Shown here in pieces: positions 39,981 through 48,783 of a DNA stretch of 64,000 bases. This stretch comes from Herpetosiphon giganteus (lineage in GTDB: Bacteria; Chloroflexota; Chloroflexia; Chloroflexales; Herpetosiphonaceae). A program made the position numbers and the translations under genes. The notes under the pieces are model-generated. The model had not been told where the DNA came from. It saw only the letters and a program-made list of their open reading frames with translations, and searched no databases. Where the stretch lies: the NCBI RefSeq assembly GCF_016907925.1, contig NZ_JAFBCZ010000015.1, forward strand, positions 1-64,000, read 5' to 3'. Position 1 is the first letter of the stretch, and the number at the start of each line of letters is the position of its first letter.

Positions 39981-40619
39981 TTAGGGCAACTGATGCTGAT
40001 CGCGCAACACACGGGGATTGCTTGGTTTATGCTTAGCGCTCAAGCGTGGCGTTTCATCGTAGAAAATTTTCAAATCGGCCATATCGTGCAATAAATCGAT
40101 GCGCCCAATTTCAACCCGCTTGACCAAAATGCCGGTGCGTTGGCGTAAATCGGCCAATAGTTCTTCGGAACGTGCAGGCCCGATCAGCTCAATTTTATCG
40201 TAAGCAACGCGCTTGTTGGCTTCAAACTGAAAGCCCCAACCTTTTTCAAGCACAAACAAAATCACTAAAATCACGGCGTTGGCGATGCCAATTTGCAGCA
40301 AACTGCCGCTATGCATCAGCGAATTCATCACGCCCAAGGCAATCAAAATAAATAAATAGGTCATTTCACGAATCGGAATCTCATCGGTGCGATAGCGCAG
40401 CAACGAGAAAATCGCAAACAATCCAAAGCCCACGCCAACGCCCACTTCGACGCTGGTCAGAAAGCCCAGCACAAAGTAGATGATCATATTGAAGCCAATA
40501 AAGGTAAAAACGAAATTTTTATCTTGGGTCACGGGGTAATACACGCCGCGCACAATTAGCAGCGTTACGAATAAATTAAAGCCCGCGCCGAGCAAAAATT
40601 GAGTTAATTCGGTTGTCAT
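39981..40619 (-). CDS. DUF4956 membrane protein
   Basis: 212 residues with about four to five helices (14-30, 40-75, 88-105, 110-125) and the conserved loop FAIFSLLRYRTDEIPIREMTYLF (about 68-90) that marks DUF4956. The soluble C-terminal about 80 residues (KIELIGPARSEELLADLRQRTGILVKRVEIGRIDLLHDMADLKIFY) form an alpha/beta tail like that of MgtC-related proteins. The family is regularly found with VTC-domain polyphosphate polymerases and probably partners them in the membrane. Start overlaps the VTC stop (ATGA); CotH follows after 52 bp. Function unproven. Confidence 0.85.
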   Translation of the reverse strand: MTTELTQFLLGAGFNLFVTLLIVRGVYYPVTQDKNFVFTFIGFNMIIYFVLGFLTSVEVGVGVGFGLFAIFSLLRYRTDEIPIREMTYLFILIALGVMNSLMHSGSLLQIGIANAVILVILFVLEKGWGFQFEANKRVAYDKIELIGPARSEELLADLRQRTGILVKRVEIGRIDLLHDMADLKIFYDETPRLSAKHKPSNPRVLRDQHQLP

Positions 40620-41458
40620 TGAGCATACTCCATCAAACTATGCAAATAGCGTAAGGTTGGTTTGAAGCTGTTGCGTGGTAATTCTGGGTAGAGCAAGGCT
40701 GCGCCGCTGCAATATTTGCTCATGCCAATTGTGTGCAAATGCTGGCCGCGAATGCCTTGGATAAAGGGCGAACTGCGGTTGATGCCAGCTTGTTTGACTT
40801 CGGCAATCACCACTCCTGTCAGTTCAACAGTGTGCAGATTGGCCTGAAACTGAATCCCAATATCAAGGGTTACTCGCTCGTGGGCGGCAATATTCACCAA
40901 GGTGATGCGGCTAAAATCGTTGGTCAGGGTTGGCTGCAATACACTCACATCGAACGGCACATGTCGTTGCACAAAGGCTTTGCTGGCTGGATTCAGCGTT
41001 TCTAAGCCAGTTGGGGTTGGCATTCGATGCTTGATCGTGCGATATTTATTAATTTTGTGCTTGACTTCGAGAAAGTGCTGCTGGGTATCGAGATAGGTGC
41101 GGCTGCGCACTTTGTAGCGATTGCGCCCCCCAGCATGATGCCGCCGATAAAGCGCAAAATCAGCGCTATCAAAATAGCGCGTATGATAGCGATGCATGCG
41201 CCGCCCAGCGATCTCCAGCACCCAATAATCCGCCGCTAAATCGGGGAAGATTGCAGCCAATTGCTGCATTGAGCAGACATATTTGCTATCGGTGCGATTC
41301 AGCAAGGCCACTGAATCCATCTGTTGCAAACTAATTGGCTCAAAACGCGCCAAGTGTTGGTCAAGCAGCGGCTTTGGAGCTGGTTGCGCTGGTTCGCAAG
41401 CAGGCGTTGGCTCAGTTGGCCAGATCAGAGTTGGTTGATAGCGCAGTTGTTGCAGCAT
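40616..41458 (-). CDS. VTC-domain protein (polyphosphate-polymerase-like)
   Basis: 280 residues with the VTC tunnel-fold domain: LNRTDSKYVCSMQQL (about 54), RYHTRYFDSADFALYRRHHAGGRNRYKVRSRTYLD (about 90-124), LEVKHKINKYRTIKHRM, and VIAEVKQ (about 222). Basic residues lining the tunnel and the late Glu are as in eukaryotic Vtc4, which makes polyphosphate from ATP. Bacterial members are predicted polymerases. ATG 41458 is preferred for its AAGGA site 8 nt ahead. First gene of the VTC-DUF4956-CotH operon. Confidence 0.85.
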   Translation of the reverse strand: MLQQLRYQPTLIWPTEPTPACEPAQPAPKPLLDQHLARFEPISLQQMDSVALLNRTDSKYVCSMQQLAAIFPDLAADYWVLEIAGRRMHRYHTRYFDSADFALYRRHHAGGRNRYKVRSRTYLDTQQHFLEVKHKINKYRTIKHRMPTPTGLETLNPASKAFVQRHVPFDVSVLQPTLTNDFSRITLVNIAAHERVTLDIGIQFQANLHTVELTGVVIAEVKQAGINRSSPFIQGIRGQHLHTIGMSKYCSGAALLYPELPRNSFKPTLRYLHSLMEYAQ

Positions 41459-41600
41459 AAGCTCATTCCTTCGCACGCCGCAACGCCAAAAGCGATCGGC
41501 AATCTGTGTTAGCTTCTGGTTAAGAGTGTAGCCAGCAATTGTTATAAAACTGTTAGGATCTGACGTGCTTGCGATGAGGATTTAGGTAGAGGTGATTAAC

Positions 41601-41636
41601 AAAAAGCCCCGCATTTCCATCATGGATGCAGGGCTT
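41601..41636 (-). terminator. terminator after the thioesterase gene
   Basis: 11-bp stem with one mismatch (AAGCCCCGCAT/ATGCAGGGCTT) and a T-run on the minus strand. Confidence 0.65.
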
Positions 41637-41665
41637 CAACAAACGCGATGTTTAGGAAAACGGAA

Positions 41666-42106
41666 TTAATAGCCTTCGGCAATTTGCTCGGAAAGTGTGG
41701 CGCGCAATTCGGGCGAAACCCGCATATATAAGCCGGTTGCTTCGGCCACAATCGTGCCATCGGGCAATTGGGCAAAGCCCTCGACCTCAAGCGCGCGCCC
41801 GCGATCGCGCACGATGCTGCCAGTAAAGGTAATTTCTTGGTCAATTGGGGCTGGCTGACGATAGCGCACTTCAAAACGGCCAGTCATCGTCCAGGCATCG
41901 ATTAAAAAGCCAACCCGGCCTAAGGTTTCATCAAGAATCGTCGCAATGATGCCGCCATGGACAAAGCCCGGCCAGCCTTGATGGAGCGAGGTGGAGGTAA
42001 AGCGCGTCACAACCCGATTTTCTTCCTCGAAGAAATCTAATTGCAAGCCACTCGGGTTATTTTTGCCACAGACAAAACATGCCTGCGAATCTAATTGGCG
42101 ATTCAT
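41666..42106 (-). CDS. hotdog-fold thioesterase (PaaI-like)
   Basis: 146-residue hotdog protein. The helix segment WPGFVHGGIIATILDETLGRV (about 45-65) holds the HGG and Asp/Glu typical of PaaI/YiiD-type acyl-CoA thioesterases. The N-terminal CFVCGKNNPSGL (about 10-21) is the cysteine-containing motif common in this subgroup. It should hydrolyse an acyl- or aryl-CoA. AAAGGAG precedes the ATG. Single gene between two terminators, no metabolic context. Confidence 0.88.
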   Translation of the reverse strand: MNRQLDSQACFVCGKNNPSGLQLDFFEEENRVVTRFTSTSLHQGWPGFVHGGIIATILDETLGRVGFLIDAWTMTGRFEVRYRQPAPIDQEITFTGSIVRDRGRALEVEGFAQLPDGTIVAEATGLYMRVSPELRATLSEQIAEGY

Positions 42107-42142
42107 GAATGCTCCTTTTGCAAATATAGCCGATTATAGCGC

Positions 42143-42174
42143 AAAAAAACCACGACTCGCAGTGAGCCGTGGTT
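42143..42174 (-). terminator. terminator after the MFS gene
   Basis: 11-bp stem with one mismatch (AACCACGACTC/GAGCCGTGGTT), 5-nt loop, followed on the minus strand by seven T. Confidence 0.8.
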
Positions 42175-42197
42175 GTAGTTTATCTGTTGTTGGACAA

Positions 42198-43460
42198 TTA
42201 ATTTAATTTGCGGACGGCAGGGTGGAAGCTAAACACGGTCGTCATAACCAGCATAATGATGCCACAGGTGGCAAACACTGCTGGCGCACCAAAATAGTCG
42301 GCGGCCCAACCAGCAACGCCATAGCCAATTGGCAATAACGCAACCGACCCAAGCAAGTCAATGCTGGCAACCCGCCCGAGCTGTTCACGCTCAACCATTT
42401 CTTGCATGGTATGCGTCCAAATCAAGCCAAAAGTTGCAATCCCAATCCCGCGGAAGACCAACACGCCAAGCAAAGCTGCTAAGGCGATGGTGCTCCCAAA
42501 CATCCCAACATTCAAGCCAATCACGCCAACTAATAAGGTTGCCAAGCTAGCCAAAAACAAGGCCCCATAGCCCATCAGGCCACGGCGGCGCAACCGATTG
42601 CCTTTACTCAGCCAAATCGAGGCCGAAACCGCACCCAACGCAATGCTGGCATGCGCCCAGCCAAGCCGTTCACTGGGCAACAGCAAAAATTTATTGATCA
42701 GAATTGGCAAGGCGGTCTGGGCTGGAGCAGCCAACAGCATGTTGGCCATCGAAGAAAGAATAATCGTCATCCATAGCCAAGGATTCATGCTGACCGTTCT
42801 CAGGCCCGCGCCAACATCTTTCAAGATGCCAGTTGAGCGTCGAGCTTTCGCGCGGCTCGCATCGGTTGAGAGCAACGGAATTAAGCACAAGCCAGAAACC
42901 AAAAACGAGAAACTGTTGAATAAAAATGCGGTTGGCGCGCCGCCAATGCCGACAATCAAAGAGGCAATCAATGGCCCCAAAATCAAGGTCATTTGGGCAC
43001 TCAAAGCAGTCAGCGAGTTGGCTCCAGGCAGCGATTCTGCTGGCACTACATCGGGCACCAAAGCGCTATAGGCCGGCTGAAAAAACGAATCAAAGAAGCC
43101 AAATGAGATACTTGCCGCATAAATATGCCAGAGTTGCAAGGTATTCGTCAGGGCCAGAATCCCAACGCCACCAACAATCAAGGCTCGCAACATATCGGAG
43201 CTAAACATCAGCCAACCACGCGAAAAGCGATCAACTGCTGCCCCGCCAAGCAATGAGAAGACGATCATCGGCGCAAACGAACAGATTAACACTAAGCCCA
43301 TCGCAGCAGCCGAGCCAGTGTGATCCAAAACCCATAGCGAGAGCGCAACCTGATACATCGTATCGCCCAAACGCGAAATCGTTTGCCCCGTCCAGAGCAT
43401 TGCAAACAAGCGTTGTTGTAAGGGCCGAAATAAACCATTCTCCGAGGTACTTGAGGTCAT
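42198..43460 (-). CDS. MFS transporter (drug/siderophore exporter-like)
   Basis: 420-residue protein with about 12 hydrophobic helices, a short N-terminus and the MFS loop 2-3 motif GGAAVDRFSRGWLMFSSD (about 72-90). RLGDTMYQVALSLWVLDHTGS in helix 1 and the general layout fit the macrolide-efflux/EntS-like branch of MFS exporters. Likely a proton-driven exporter of a hydrophobic compound. AGGAGG stands before the ATG and a strong terminator after the stop. No biosynthetic cluster is adjacent, so the cargo is unknown. Confidence 0.85.
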   Translation of the reverse strand: MTSSTSENGLFRPLQQRLFAMLWTGQTISRLGDTMYQVALSLWVLDHTGSAAAMGLVLICSFAPMIVFSLLGGAAVDRFSRGWLMFSSDMLRALIVGGVGILALTNTLQLWHIYAASISFGFFDSFFQPAYSALVPDVVPAESLPGANSLTALSAQMTLILGPLIASLIVGIGGAPTAFLFNSFSFLVSGLCLIPLLSTDASRAKARRSTGILKDVGAGLRTVSMNPWLWMTIILSSMANMLLAAPAQTALPILINKFLLLPSERLGWAHASIALGAVSASIWLSKGNRLRRRGLMGYGALFLASLATLLVGVIGLNVGMFGSTIALAALLGVLVFRGIGIATFGLIWTHTMQEMVEREQLGRVASIDLLGSVALLPIGYGVAGWAADYFGAPAVFATCGIIMLVMTTVFSFHPAVRKLN

Positions 43461-44056
43461 GCTTCCTCCTACAATTTCGCGCTACGCTGAGCAACCTCCC
43501 CACATTTGGCTTGCTCAGCTTAAATAGTGTGCAATCGTGTGCATGGGAGTTTCAGCGTGGAACCCTTAGCCCAACAATCTTGGAGTTACTTAATCCATTG
43601 CTGCGCAATGTTGAACATTCGCGAGCATTCGTTGCAGGCATTGGCGCTGAAAGCAGTTATCGGCGTGGATGGCTGTTCTCTCTGGCCTGCGAGACTGTAA
43701 ATCAGCAGTTGGAATGTAGGCTATGATCGCGAGGCGAATTATACCAATTTTTAACTTTTTCTGCAAGATGCTTTTTTCTGCCTGCATGGTATAGGCAGGC
43801 AGTATAATAAACCTGAGGTTTTTGTTTAGAAATTGCGCTTAATAACAATCAGCATTATGTTAACATATCATCACACAGCGTAGCAGCTTACGCTCAGCAT
43901 TTGGCTTCAAACAGTAGTTAATGACATTTGATCGCTAGGATTATGTTCATTGCATTTATACACAGCTAAGGCCCAGCATTTTACGCCTCAATAGTCGGTA
44001 GTTAGAGCAGATTGAGGCAGCAACAGCGCAATCAAGACTATTGCTGCCTGTAAAGC
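43461..44056. other. gene-poor spacer between the MFS and urease genes
   Basis: 596 bp, AT-rich. It contains a perfect 8-bp hairpin CTGCCTGC/GCAGGCAG with a 9-nt loop at 43778-43802, without a T-run in either direction. A weak 47-codon frame begins GTG 43557 after GGGAG (VEPLAQQSWSYLIHCCAMLN...). Neither is convincing as a gene. No repeats of the kinds found elsewhere are present. Confidence 0.4.
44015..44049 (-). terminator. possible terminator after ureG
   Basis: A 9-bp perfect stem AGGCAGCAA/TTGCTGCCT with a 17-nt loop, 8 bp beyond the ureG stop on the minus strand. No T-run. Confidence 0.35.
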
Positions 44057-44704
44057 CTAGTGATGATGGTGGTCGTGAATCTGAATTGGCTCAGGCCGTG
44101 GCGCTGCATACACCTGATCAATCCAAGCAACCACCTGATCCAAGCCAGTTTCAGCCTTGAGGTTGGTAAAAACCAGCGGCAATTCGCCGCGCATGTGCTT
44201 GGCATCGTGCTCCATCACCTGTAACGATGCGCCAACCAACTCGGCCAAATCAATTTTGTTGATCACCAATAAATCGGAGCGTGTCACGCCTGGGCCACCT
44301 TTACGCGGCACTTTATCACCGCCAGCCACATCGATCACGTAAATCCAATAATCGACCAACTCTGGGCTAAACGAGGCCGCCAGATTATCGCCGCCGCTTT
44401 CAACAAACACAATTTGCAAATCGGGCAGGGTTGCACACAAATCGGCAATCGCTTCGAGGTTCATCGAAGCATCATCGCGAATTGCCGAGTGTGGGCAGCC
44501 GCCAGTTTCCACCCCGCGTACTCGTTCGGCTGGCAACACACCTTGACGCAGCAAAAATTCGGCATCTTCTTTGGTGTAAATATCGTTGGTAACCACAGCC
44601 ACTGAATAGCGCTTGGTCAGATGCACGCTCAAACAATGGGCTAAGGCTGTTTTGCCACTGCCCACTGGGCCAGCAATCCCAATTCGCAACAGGTTTTCCG
44701 CCAT
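44057..44704 (-). CDS. ureG: urease accessory GTPase UreG
   Basis: 215-residue SIMIBI GTPase that delivers nickel to apo-urease. P-loop GPVGSGKTA (about 11-19), metal motif [10 protein letters not shown] (the conserved Cys-Pro-His nickel site, about 69-78), [17 protein letters not shown], and NKID guanine recognition (about 149). Unusually, the C-terminus ends HDHHHH, a histidine cluster that could bind or store nickel. This is notable because no ureE nickel donor is in the operon. It is the last gene, 13 bp after ureC, with GAGGAA ahead. Confidence 0.96.
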   Translation of the reverse strand: MAENLLRIGIAGPVGSGKTALAHCLSVHLTKRYSVAVVTNDIYTKEDAEFLLRQGVLPAERVRGVETGGCPHSAIRDDASMNLEAIADLCATLPDLQIVFVESGGDNLAASFSPELVDYWIYVIDVAGGDKVPRKGGPGVTRSDLLVINKIDLAELVGASLQVMEHDAKHMRGELPLVFTNLKAETGLDQVVAWIDQVYAAPRPEPIQIHDHHHH

Positions 44705-44717
44705 AAATTCCTCACAA

Positions 44718-46427
44718 TTAGAATAGGAAATAGCGCTGAGCCAAGGGCAAACTACTGGCTGGCTCGCAGGTCAATAATTCGCCGTCAGCTCGCACAGCAT
44801 AGGTTTCAGGGTCAACTTCGATCACTGGGGTAGCGTTGTTGTGAATGAGATCGGCTTTTTGGACGCTGCGGCAACCACGCACCGCAGCGGTTGCTTTTTG
44901 CAAGCCTAGCTGTTGGCCAATCCCTGCTTGTTGCGCTGCCGCCGAAACAAAGGTCAAACTGGTTGCGCCAATCGCCCCGCCAAAGGCCCCAAACATCGGG
45001 CGATAGAGCACTGGTTGCGGCGTGGGAATCGAGGCATTGGCATCGCCCATCGCATTCCAGGCAATCATGCCGCCTTTGACAATCAGCTCGGGCTTTACGC
45101 CAAAAAATGCTGGCTGCCAGAGCACCAAATCGGCTAATTTACCAGGCTCAAGCGAGCCAACCTCGTGAGCAATGCCATGGGCCAATGCCGGATTAATCGT
45201 ATATTTGGCGATATAGCGCTTGACCCGTTGATTATCGTTGCGCGCCGAATCACCGAGCAGCGGGCCGCGTTGAACTTTCATTTTGTGGGCGGTTTGCCAA
45301 GTGCGGGTCACAACTTCGCCAACCCGCCCCATCGCCTGCGAATCGCTCGAAATCATGCTAATTACGCCGAGATCGTGCAAAATATCTTCGGCGGCGATCG
45401 TTTCTGGCCGAATTCTGCTTTCAGCAAAGGCCACATCTTCGGGCACTTGCGGGTTGAGGTGGTGGCAAACCATCAACATATCAAGGTGTTCGGCAATCGT
45501 GTTGACGGTGTAGGGGCGCGTGGGGTTGGTTGATGAGGGCAGCACATAACGTTCGCCAGCAATTTTGATAATATCGGGAGCATGGCCGCCGCCCGCGCCC
45601 TCAGTGTGATAGGTGTGGATAGTACGGCCAGCAATCGCCCGCAGCGTATCTTCTAAAAAGCCAGCTTCGTTGATCGTATCGGTGTGAATTGCCACTTGCA
45701 CATCGTATTGGTCGGCGACGCGCAAGCACATGTCGATTGCAGCAGGCGTTGTGCCCCAATCTTCGTGCAATTTCAAGCCACATGCGCCAGCCTGAATTTG
45801 CTGAATCAACGATTCTGGCTGGGCAGCATTGCCTTTGCACAAAAAGCCAATATTGACTGGCCAAGCATCGGCGGCTTGCAGCATGCGCGCCATATTCCAA
45901 ATGCCTGGCGTACAGGTCGTCGCCTTTGTGCCCGTGGCTGGGCCAGTGCCACCGCCAAGCAGCGTGGTCACGCCATTCGAAAGCGCCTCGGGAATTTGGC
46001 CAGGCGCAATAAAGTGAATATGGCTGTCAATGCCGCCAGCAGTGACGATCAAGTGCTCGCCAGCAATGACCTCGGTGTTAGCGCCAACTACCAATTCTGG
46101 GTCAACTCCGGCCATGGTATCGGGATTGCCAGCCTTGCCAACTTTGACAATTCGGCCTTGTTTGATGCCAATATCGCCTTTGACGATGCCCCAATGATCG
46201 ATAATGATCGCGTTGGTAATCACCAAATCAAGCACAGCGTGGGCGCTACTGCTTTGGCCCATGCCATCGCGAATCACTTTGCCGCCGCCGAAGGTAATTT
46301 CATCGCCATAGTGGGCAAAATCGTGCTCAATCTCAATAATCAATTCAGTATCGGCCAAACGCAGGCGGTCGCCTTTGGTCGGGCCATACAAATCAGCATA
46401 GGTTTGGCGTGGAATCCAGAGGCTCAT
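44718..46427 (-). CDS. ureC: urease alpha subunit
   Basis: 569-residue catalytic subunit of urease, which hydrolyses urea to ammonia and carbamate at a dinickel site. Ligands visible: HIHF in [14 protein letters not shown] (about 134-136), the carbamylated Lys in GLKLHEDWG (about 219), His in AIHTDT and [12 protein letters not shown], flap residues MVCHHLNP with the catalytic His (about 322), and Asp in [10 protein letters not shown] (about 362). Full length and intact. The start overlaps the ureB stop by 4 bp and AAGGAGA precedes it. ureG follows. Confidence 0.98.
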   Translation of the reverse strand: MSLWIPRQTYADLYGPTKGDRLRLADTELIIEIEHDFAHYGDEITFGGGKVIRDGMGQSSSAHAVLDLVITNAIIIDHWGIVKGDIGIKQGRIVKVGKAGNPDTMAGVDPELVVGANTEVIAGEHLIVTAGGIDSHIHFIAPGQIPEALSNGVTTLLGGGTGPATGTKATTCTPGIWNMARMLQAADAWPVNIGFLCKGNAAQPESLIQQIQAGACGLKLHEDWGTTPAAIDMCLRVADQYDVQVAIHTDTINEAGFLEDTLRAIAGRTIHTYHTEGAGGGHAPDIIKIAGERYVLPSSTNPTRPYTVNTIAEHLDMLMVCHHLNPQVPEDVAFAESRIRPETIAAEDILHDLGVISMISSDSQAMGRVGEVVTRTWQTAHKMKVQRGPLLGDSARNDNQRVKRYIAKYTINPALAHGIAHEVGSLEPGKLADLVLWQPAFFGVKPELIVKGGMIAWNAMGDANASIPTPQPVLYRPMFGAFGGAIGATSLTFVSAAAQQAGIGQQLGLQKATAAVRGCRSVQKADLIHNNATPVIEVDPETYAVRADGELLTCEPASSLPLAQRYFLF

Positions 46428-46816
46428 TCCAAATCTCCTTCCGGGCGATGGCCAAATTGCAGGGCTTGGGCAGCATTGAGGCTGATTTGCACCTGATCAG
46501 CTGCATCTAAAGCCCCGTTGACCAAGCCATTATGGCCATAGATCTGGCGCGAGCCAGCAAACGCCACCACAGTCACAATTTTGCTATCGCCTGGCTCGAA
46601 ACGGACCGCCGTGCCCGCCGGAATATTGAGATGCATGCCATACGCAAGGCTGCGATCAAAGACTAAAGCCCGATTGACCTCGAAAAAGTGGTAGTGGCTG
46701 CCAACCTGAATTGGCCGATCGCCCGTGTGGGCAACAAGGATTTCAAAGCTTGCCCGGCCAAGATTAGCGGCAATTGCCTCGTTTGGTTGATCGATTAGAT
46801 ATTCGCCTGGCTGCAT
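46424..46816 (-). CDS. ureB: urease beta subunit
   Basis: 130-residue structural subunit of urease; sequences such as [20 protein letters not shown] and [15 protein letters not shown] and TVVAFAG are the family core. It has the bacterial three-subunit form (separate alpha, beta, gamma). It ends with a short extension ([16 protein letters not shown]). The stop overlaps the ureC start; ureA is 13 bp upstream. ACAGGAG precedes the ATG. Confidence 0.97.
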   Translation of the reverse strand: MQPGEYLIDQPNEAIAANLGRASFEILVAHTGDRPIQVGSHYHFFEVNRALVFDRSLAYGMHLNIPAGTAVRFEPGDSKIVTVVAFAGSRQIYGHNGLVNGALDAADQVQISLNAAQALQFGHRPEGDLE

Positions 46817-46829
46817 TCGCGGCTCCTGT

Positions 46830-47132
46830 TTAACGAATTGGGTCGTGCACGGTCACAAGTTTGGTGCCATCGGGAAACGTGGCCTCAACTTGAACCTCGT
46901 GAATCATTGTGGCAACGCCATCCATCACATCGTCAACGCTCAAAATCGTCGTGCCATAGCTCATAATTTCGGCGACGCTTTTGCCATCGCGGGCAGCTTC
47001 TAGCAATTCGGCGCTGATAATCGCCACCGCTTCGGGATAATTCAGCTTGAGGCCACGCGCCTGACGACGACGCGCCAAATCGGCGGCCACGACAATCAAC
47101 AATTTTTCTTGTTCACGCGGAGTTAAATGCAT
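46830..47132 (-). CDS. ureA: urease gamma subunit
   Basis: 100-residue structural subunit, with the standard start [12 protein letters not shown] and [23 protein letters not shown], and the end [20 protein letters not shown]. It assembles with UreB and UreC in the (alpha-beta-gamma)3 enzyme. GAGG precedes the start. It sits 15 bp after ureD. Confidence 0.98.
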   Translation of the reverse strand: MHLTPREQEKLLIVVAADLARRRQARGLKLNYPEAVAIISAELLEAARDGKSVAEIMSYGTTILSVDDVMDGVATMIHEVQVEATFPDGTKLVTVHDPIR

Positions 47133-47147
47133 TGGTTAAGCCTCATC

Positions 47148-48011
47148 CTAATAAATTTTGCGCGGCAGATTTGGGCTTGTGCCATATAAAGCTTGTTTGG
47201 CGATGCGCCAATAGTCAAACGCCGTTGTCAGCAAATCGCGGCTATTGGTGCTCAAGCCGCGAATCATTAGGCCATGAGCAGCCAAACAACTCACGCCCCA
47301 GAGGCAGCGCCCAAGTTTGGTTTGGCTGGACGCAAAGGCCATTAATTCAGCTTCGAGGGCTTTCCACTGGCCAGCATCCAACCCAACCCGACAGATGTAG
47401 CCCGTGGCCAAATAGCTGTAGTTGCCAAAATACAGTGGATTATTGAGTTGTTGTAGACTTGGTTGCAAACGCATGCGATCAAGCAGCAATGGCCGACCCA
47501 AGGCATAAATATCGCAATCCAAGCGCAACTGACGATAGGCAAAACGCTCGCCATAGGCTTCGCGGCCAGGCGCAAGAAATTCCCACCAACACAAGCCAGC
47601 AGCATCAGCCAAATCAATTCGTGTTTGTTGATGATACATACTTTCAGCAAACGGAATCGTCGTATCGGGCCAATATTCCAACAAACTATGTTCAGCCAAA
47701 TTGGCATGCATAGCTTGATAAGCCACCTGCTCGCCAGCACTGCGATAAATGCGGGTTGAACTCGTGGTCGTCAGTTGGGCTTTGGTCGCTACGGCTAAAT
47801 TGATTGTAGTAGTCAGCTGATCGCCTGCCAACACGCCGCCAGCAATATTATGTAAATGCACAAAACTCGTGCCATCGGCCAACCCAAAATCGCGTACAAC
47901 CTGCAACGGTGGCCGATGTTCGCGCACCGTCAAGCGCGTGCGTTGCTGCTTGAGCGTAAAATCAAGCGCCAGATGGCCATGCATTCGCTCAAGGCGCGCT
48001 GATGGTTGCAT
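47148..48011 (-). CDS. ureD: urease accessory protein UreD
   Basis: 287-residue maturation scaffold. The typical core LHNIAGGVLAGDQLTTTINLA (about 53-73), AQLTTTSSTRIYRS and LLEYWPDTTIPFAESMYHQQT are present. UreD (UreH) binds apo-urease and, with UreF and UreG, forms the chaperone through which nickel passes. The ATG at 48011 shares one base with the ureF stop (TGATG); a TTG one codon earlier is less likely. Confidence 0.95.
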   Translation of the reverse strand: MQPSARLERMHGHLALDFTLKQQRTRLTVREHRPPLQVVRDFGLADGTSFVHLHNIAGGVLAGDQLTTTINLAVATKAQLTTTSSTRIYRSAGEQVAYQAMHANLAEHSLLEYWPDTTIPFAESMYHQQTRIDLADAAGLCWWEFLAPGREAYGERFAYRQLRLDCDIYALGRPLLLDRMRLQPSLQQLNNPLYFGNYSYLATGYICRVGLDAGQWKALEAELMAFASSQTKLGRCLWGVSCLAAHGLMIRGLSTNSRDLLTTAFDYWRIAKQALYGTSPNLPRKIY

Positions 48012-48706
48012 CAACTTATAAACAGGCGCGTCCCCAGCAACGGGTGACGCATACTCGCAGCATCCAAGCCGATGCTACATGGCGCGAGATCAGCAAATGT
48101 GATGCTTGGGGTTTGCTCAACAACTGCCTGAAGCGTTGGATTCAACTGCCACAACAATTGCTGGGCCTGCACTTGGCCAAGCGGCAAGATTTTCTGGCAT
48201 GCCAAAATCAGGCTTAATGTCATTTGTTGCAATAAGGCGGCGAGCATCGCTTCGGCCTCAATTGCCAAGCCAGCCGCCACCAAACCAAACACACAACTAT
48301 GATGGGTTTCGATCTGCTGGGTTTGGGCAAGGCTGTTGGCCTGTTGCCAACGTGGCAAGGGTTCTAGTTGCAAGGCCAAGCTTAACAAACGTCGACCAAG
48401 CACAGCGCTAGCATGACGGCTCTCGCGGGCTGGCTTGAAGGCCGCTGCATGATCATTCACATCCAGCCATGGCTGCGCAAATTCAGCAGCAGCGCCCAAT
48501 TGCCAAGCCTGATAGGCCAAATAGGCTTCGAGCTGGCCGCTCTCCTGTACAAAAGCGCGCAGAAACTGGCCCAGCCCAGCCACGCCAAGTTGGCCCTCGG
48601 CCACCAACGACTCAACCCCATACGAATGGGCGGTTGAGCCAATCGGCAAGGCGCTATCAGCAAGTTGCAATAATTTGAGTTGGGCCAAAGCAGCGTTTAA
48701 CATCAT
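48011..48706 (-). CDS. ureF: urease accessory protein UreF
   Basis: 231-residue all-helical accessory protein that acts as GTPase regulator of UreG in the nickel-insertion complex. The family opening LLQLADSALPIGSTAHSYGVESLVAEG (about 10-36), ETHHSCVFGLV (about 135) and the C-terminal MRHPLLGTRLFIS are clear. I prefer the ATG pair at 48706/48703. No ribosome site precedes it, and a TATACT hexamer lies only 6 nt upstream, so a leaderless transcript is possible. First gene of ureFDABCG; the gene order is unusual in starting with ureF. Confidence 0.93.
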   Translation of the reverse strand: MMLNAALAQLKLLQLADSALPIGSTAHSYGVESLVAEGQLGVAGLGQFLRAFVQESGQLEAYLAYQAWQLGAAAEFAQPWLDVNDHAAAFKPARESRHASAVLGRRLLSLALQLEPLPRWQQANSLAQTQQIETHHSCVFGLVAAGLAIEAEAMLAALLQQMTLSLILACQKILPLGQVQAQQLLWQLNPTLQAVVEQTPSITFADLAPCSIGLDAASMRHPLLGTRLFIS

Positions 48707-48783
48707 CACGCCAGTATAGCCGAGCAGAAAATCGCCAACTCTAGGCAAACTATCCAAACCCTATTCGAGCAGATTGCACAAAC

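Noticed and set aside
43253-43726. 157-codon plus-strand frame at the MFS gene start
   Set aside because: Half lies antisense to the MFS gene, the rest in AT-rich spacer; no start signal or motif.
45684-46496. 270-codon open frame on the plus strand opposite ureC
   Set aside because: It is the antisense shadow of a strongly conserved gene; no ribosome site and no protein-like composition.
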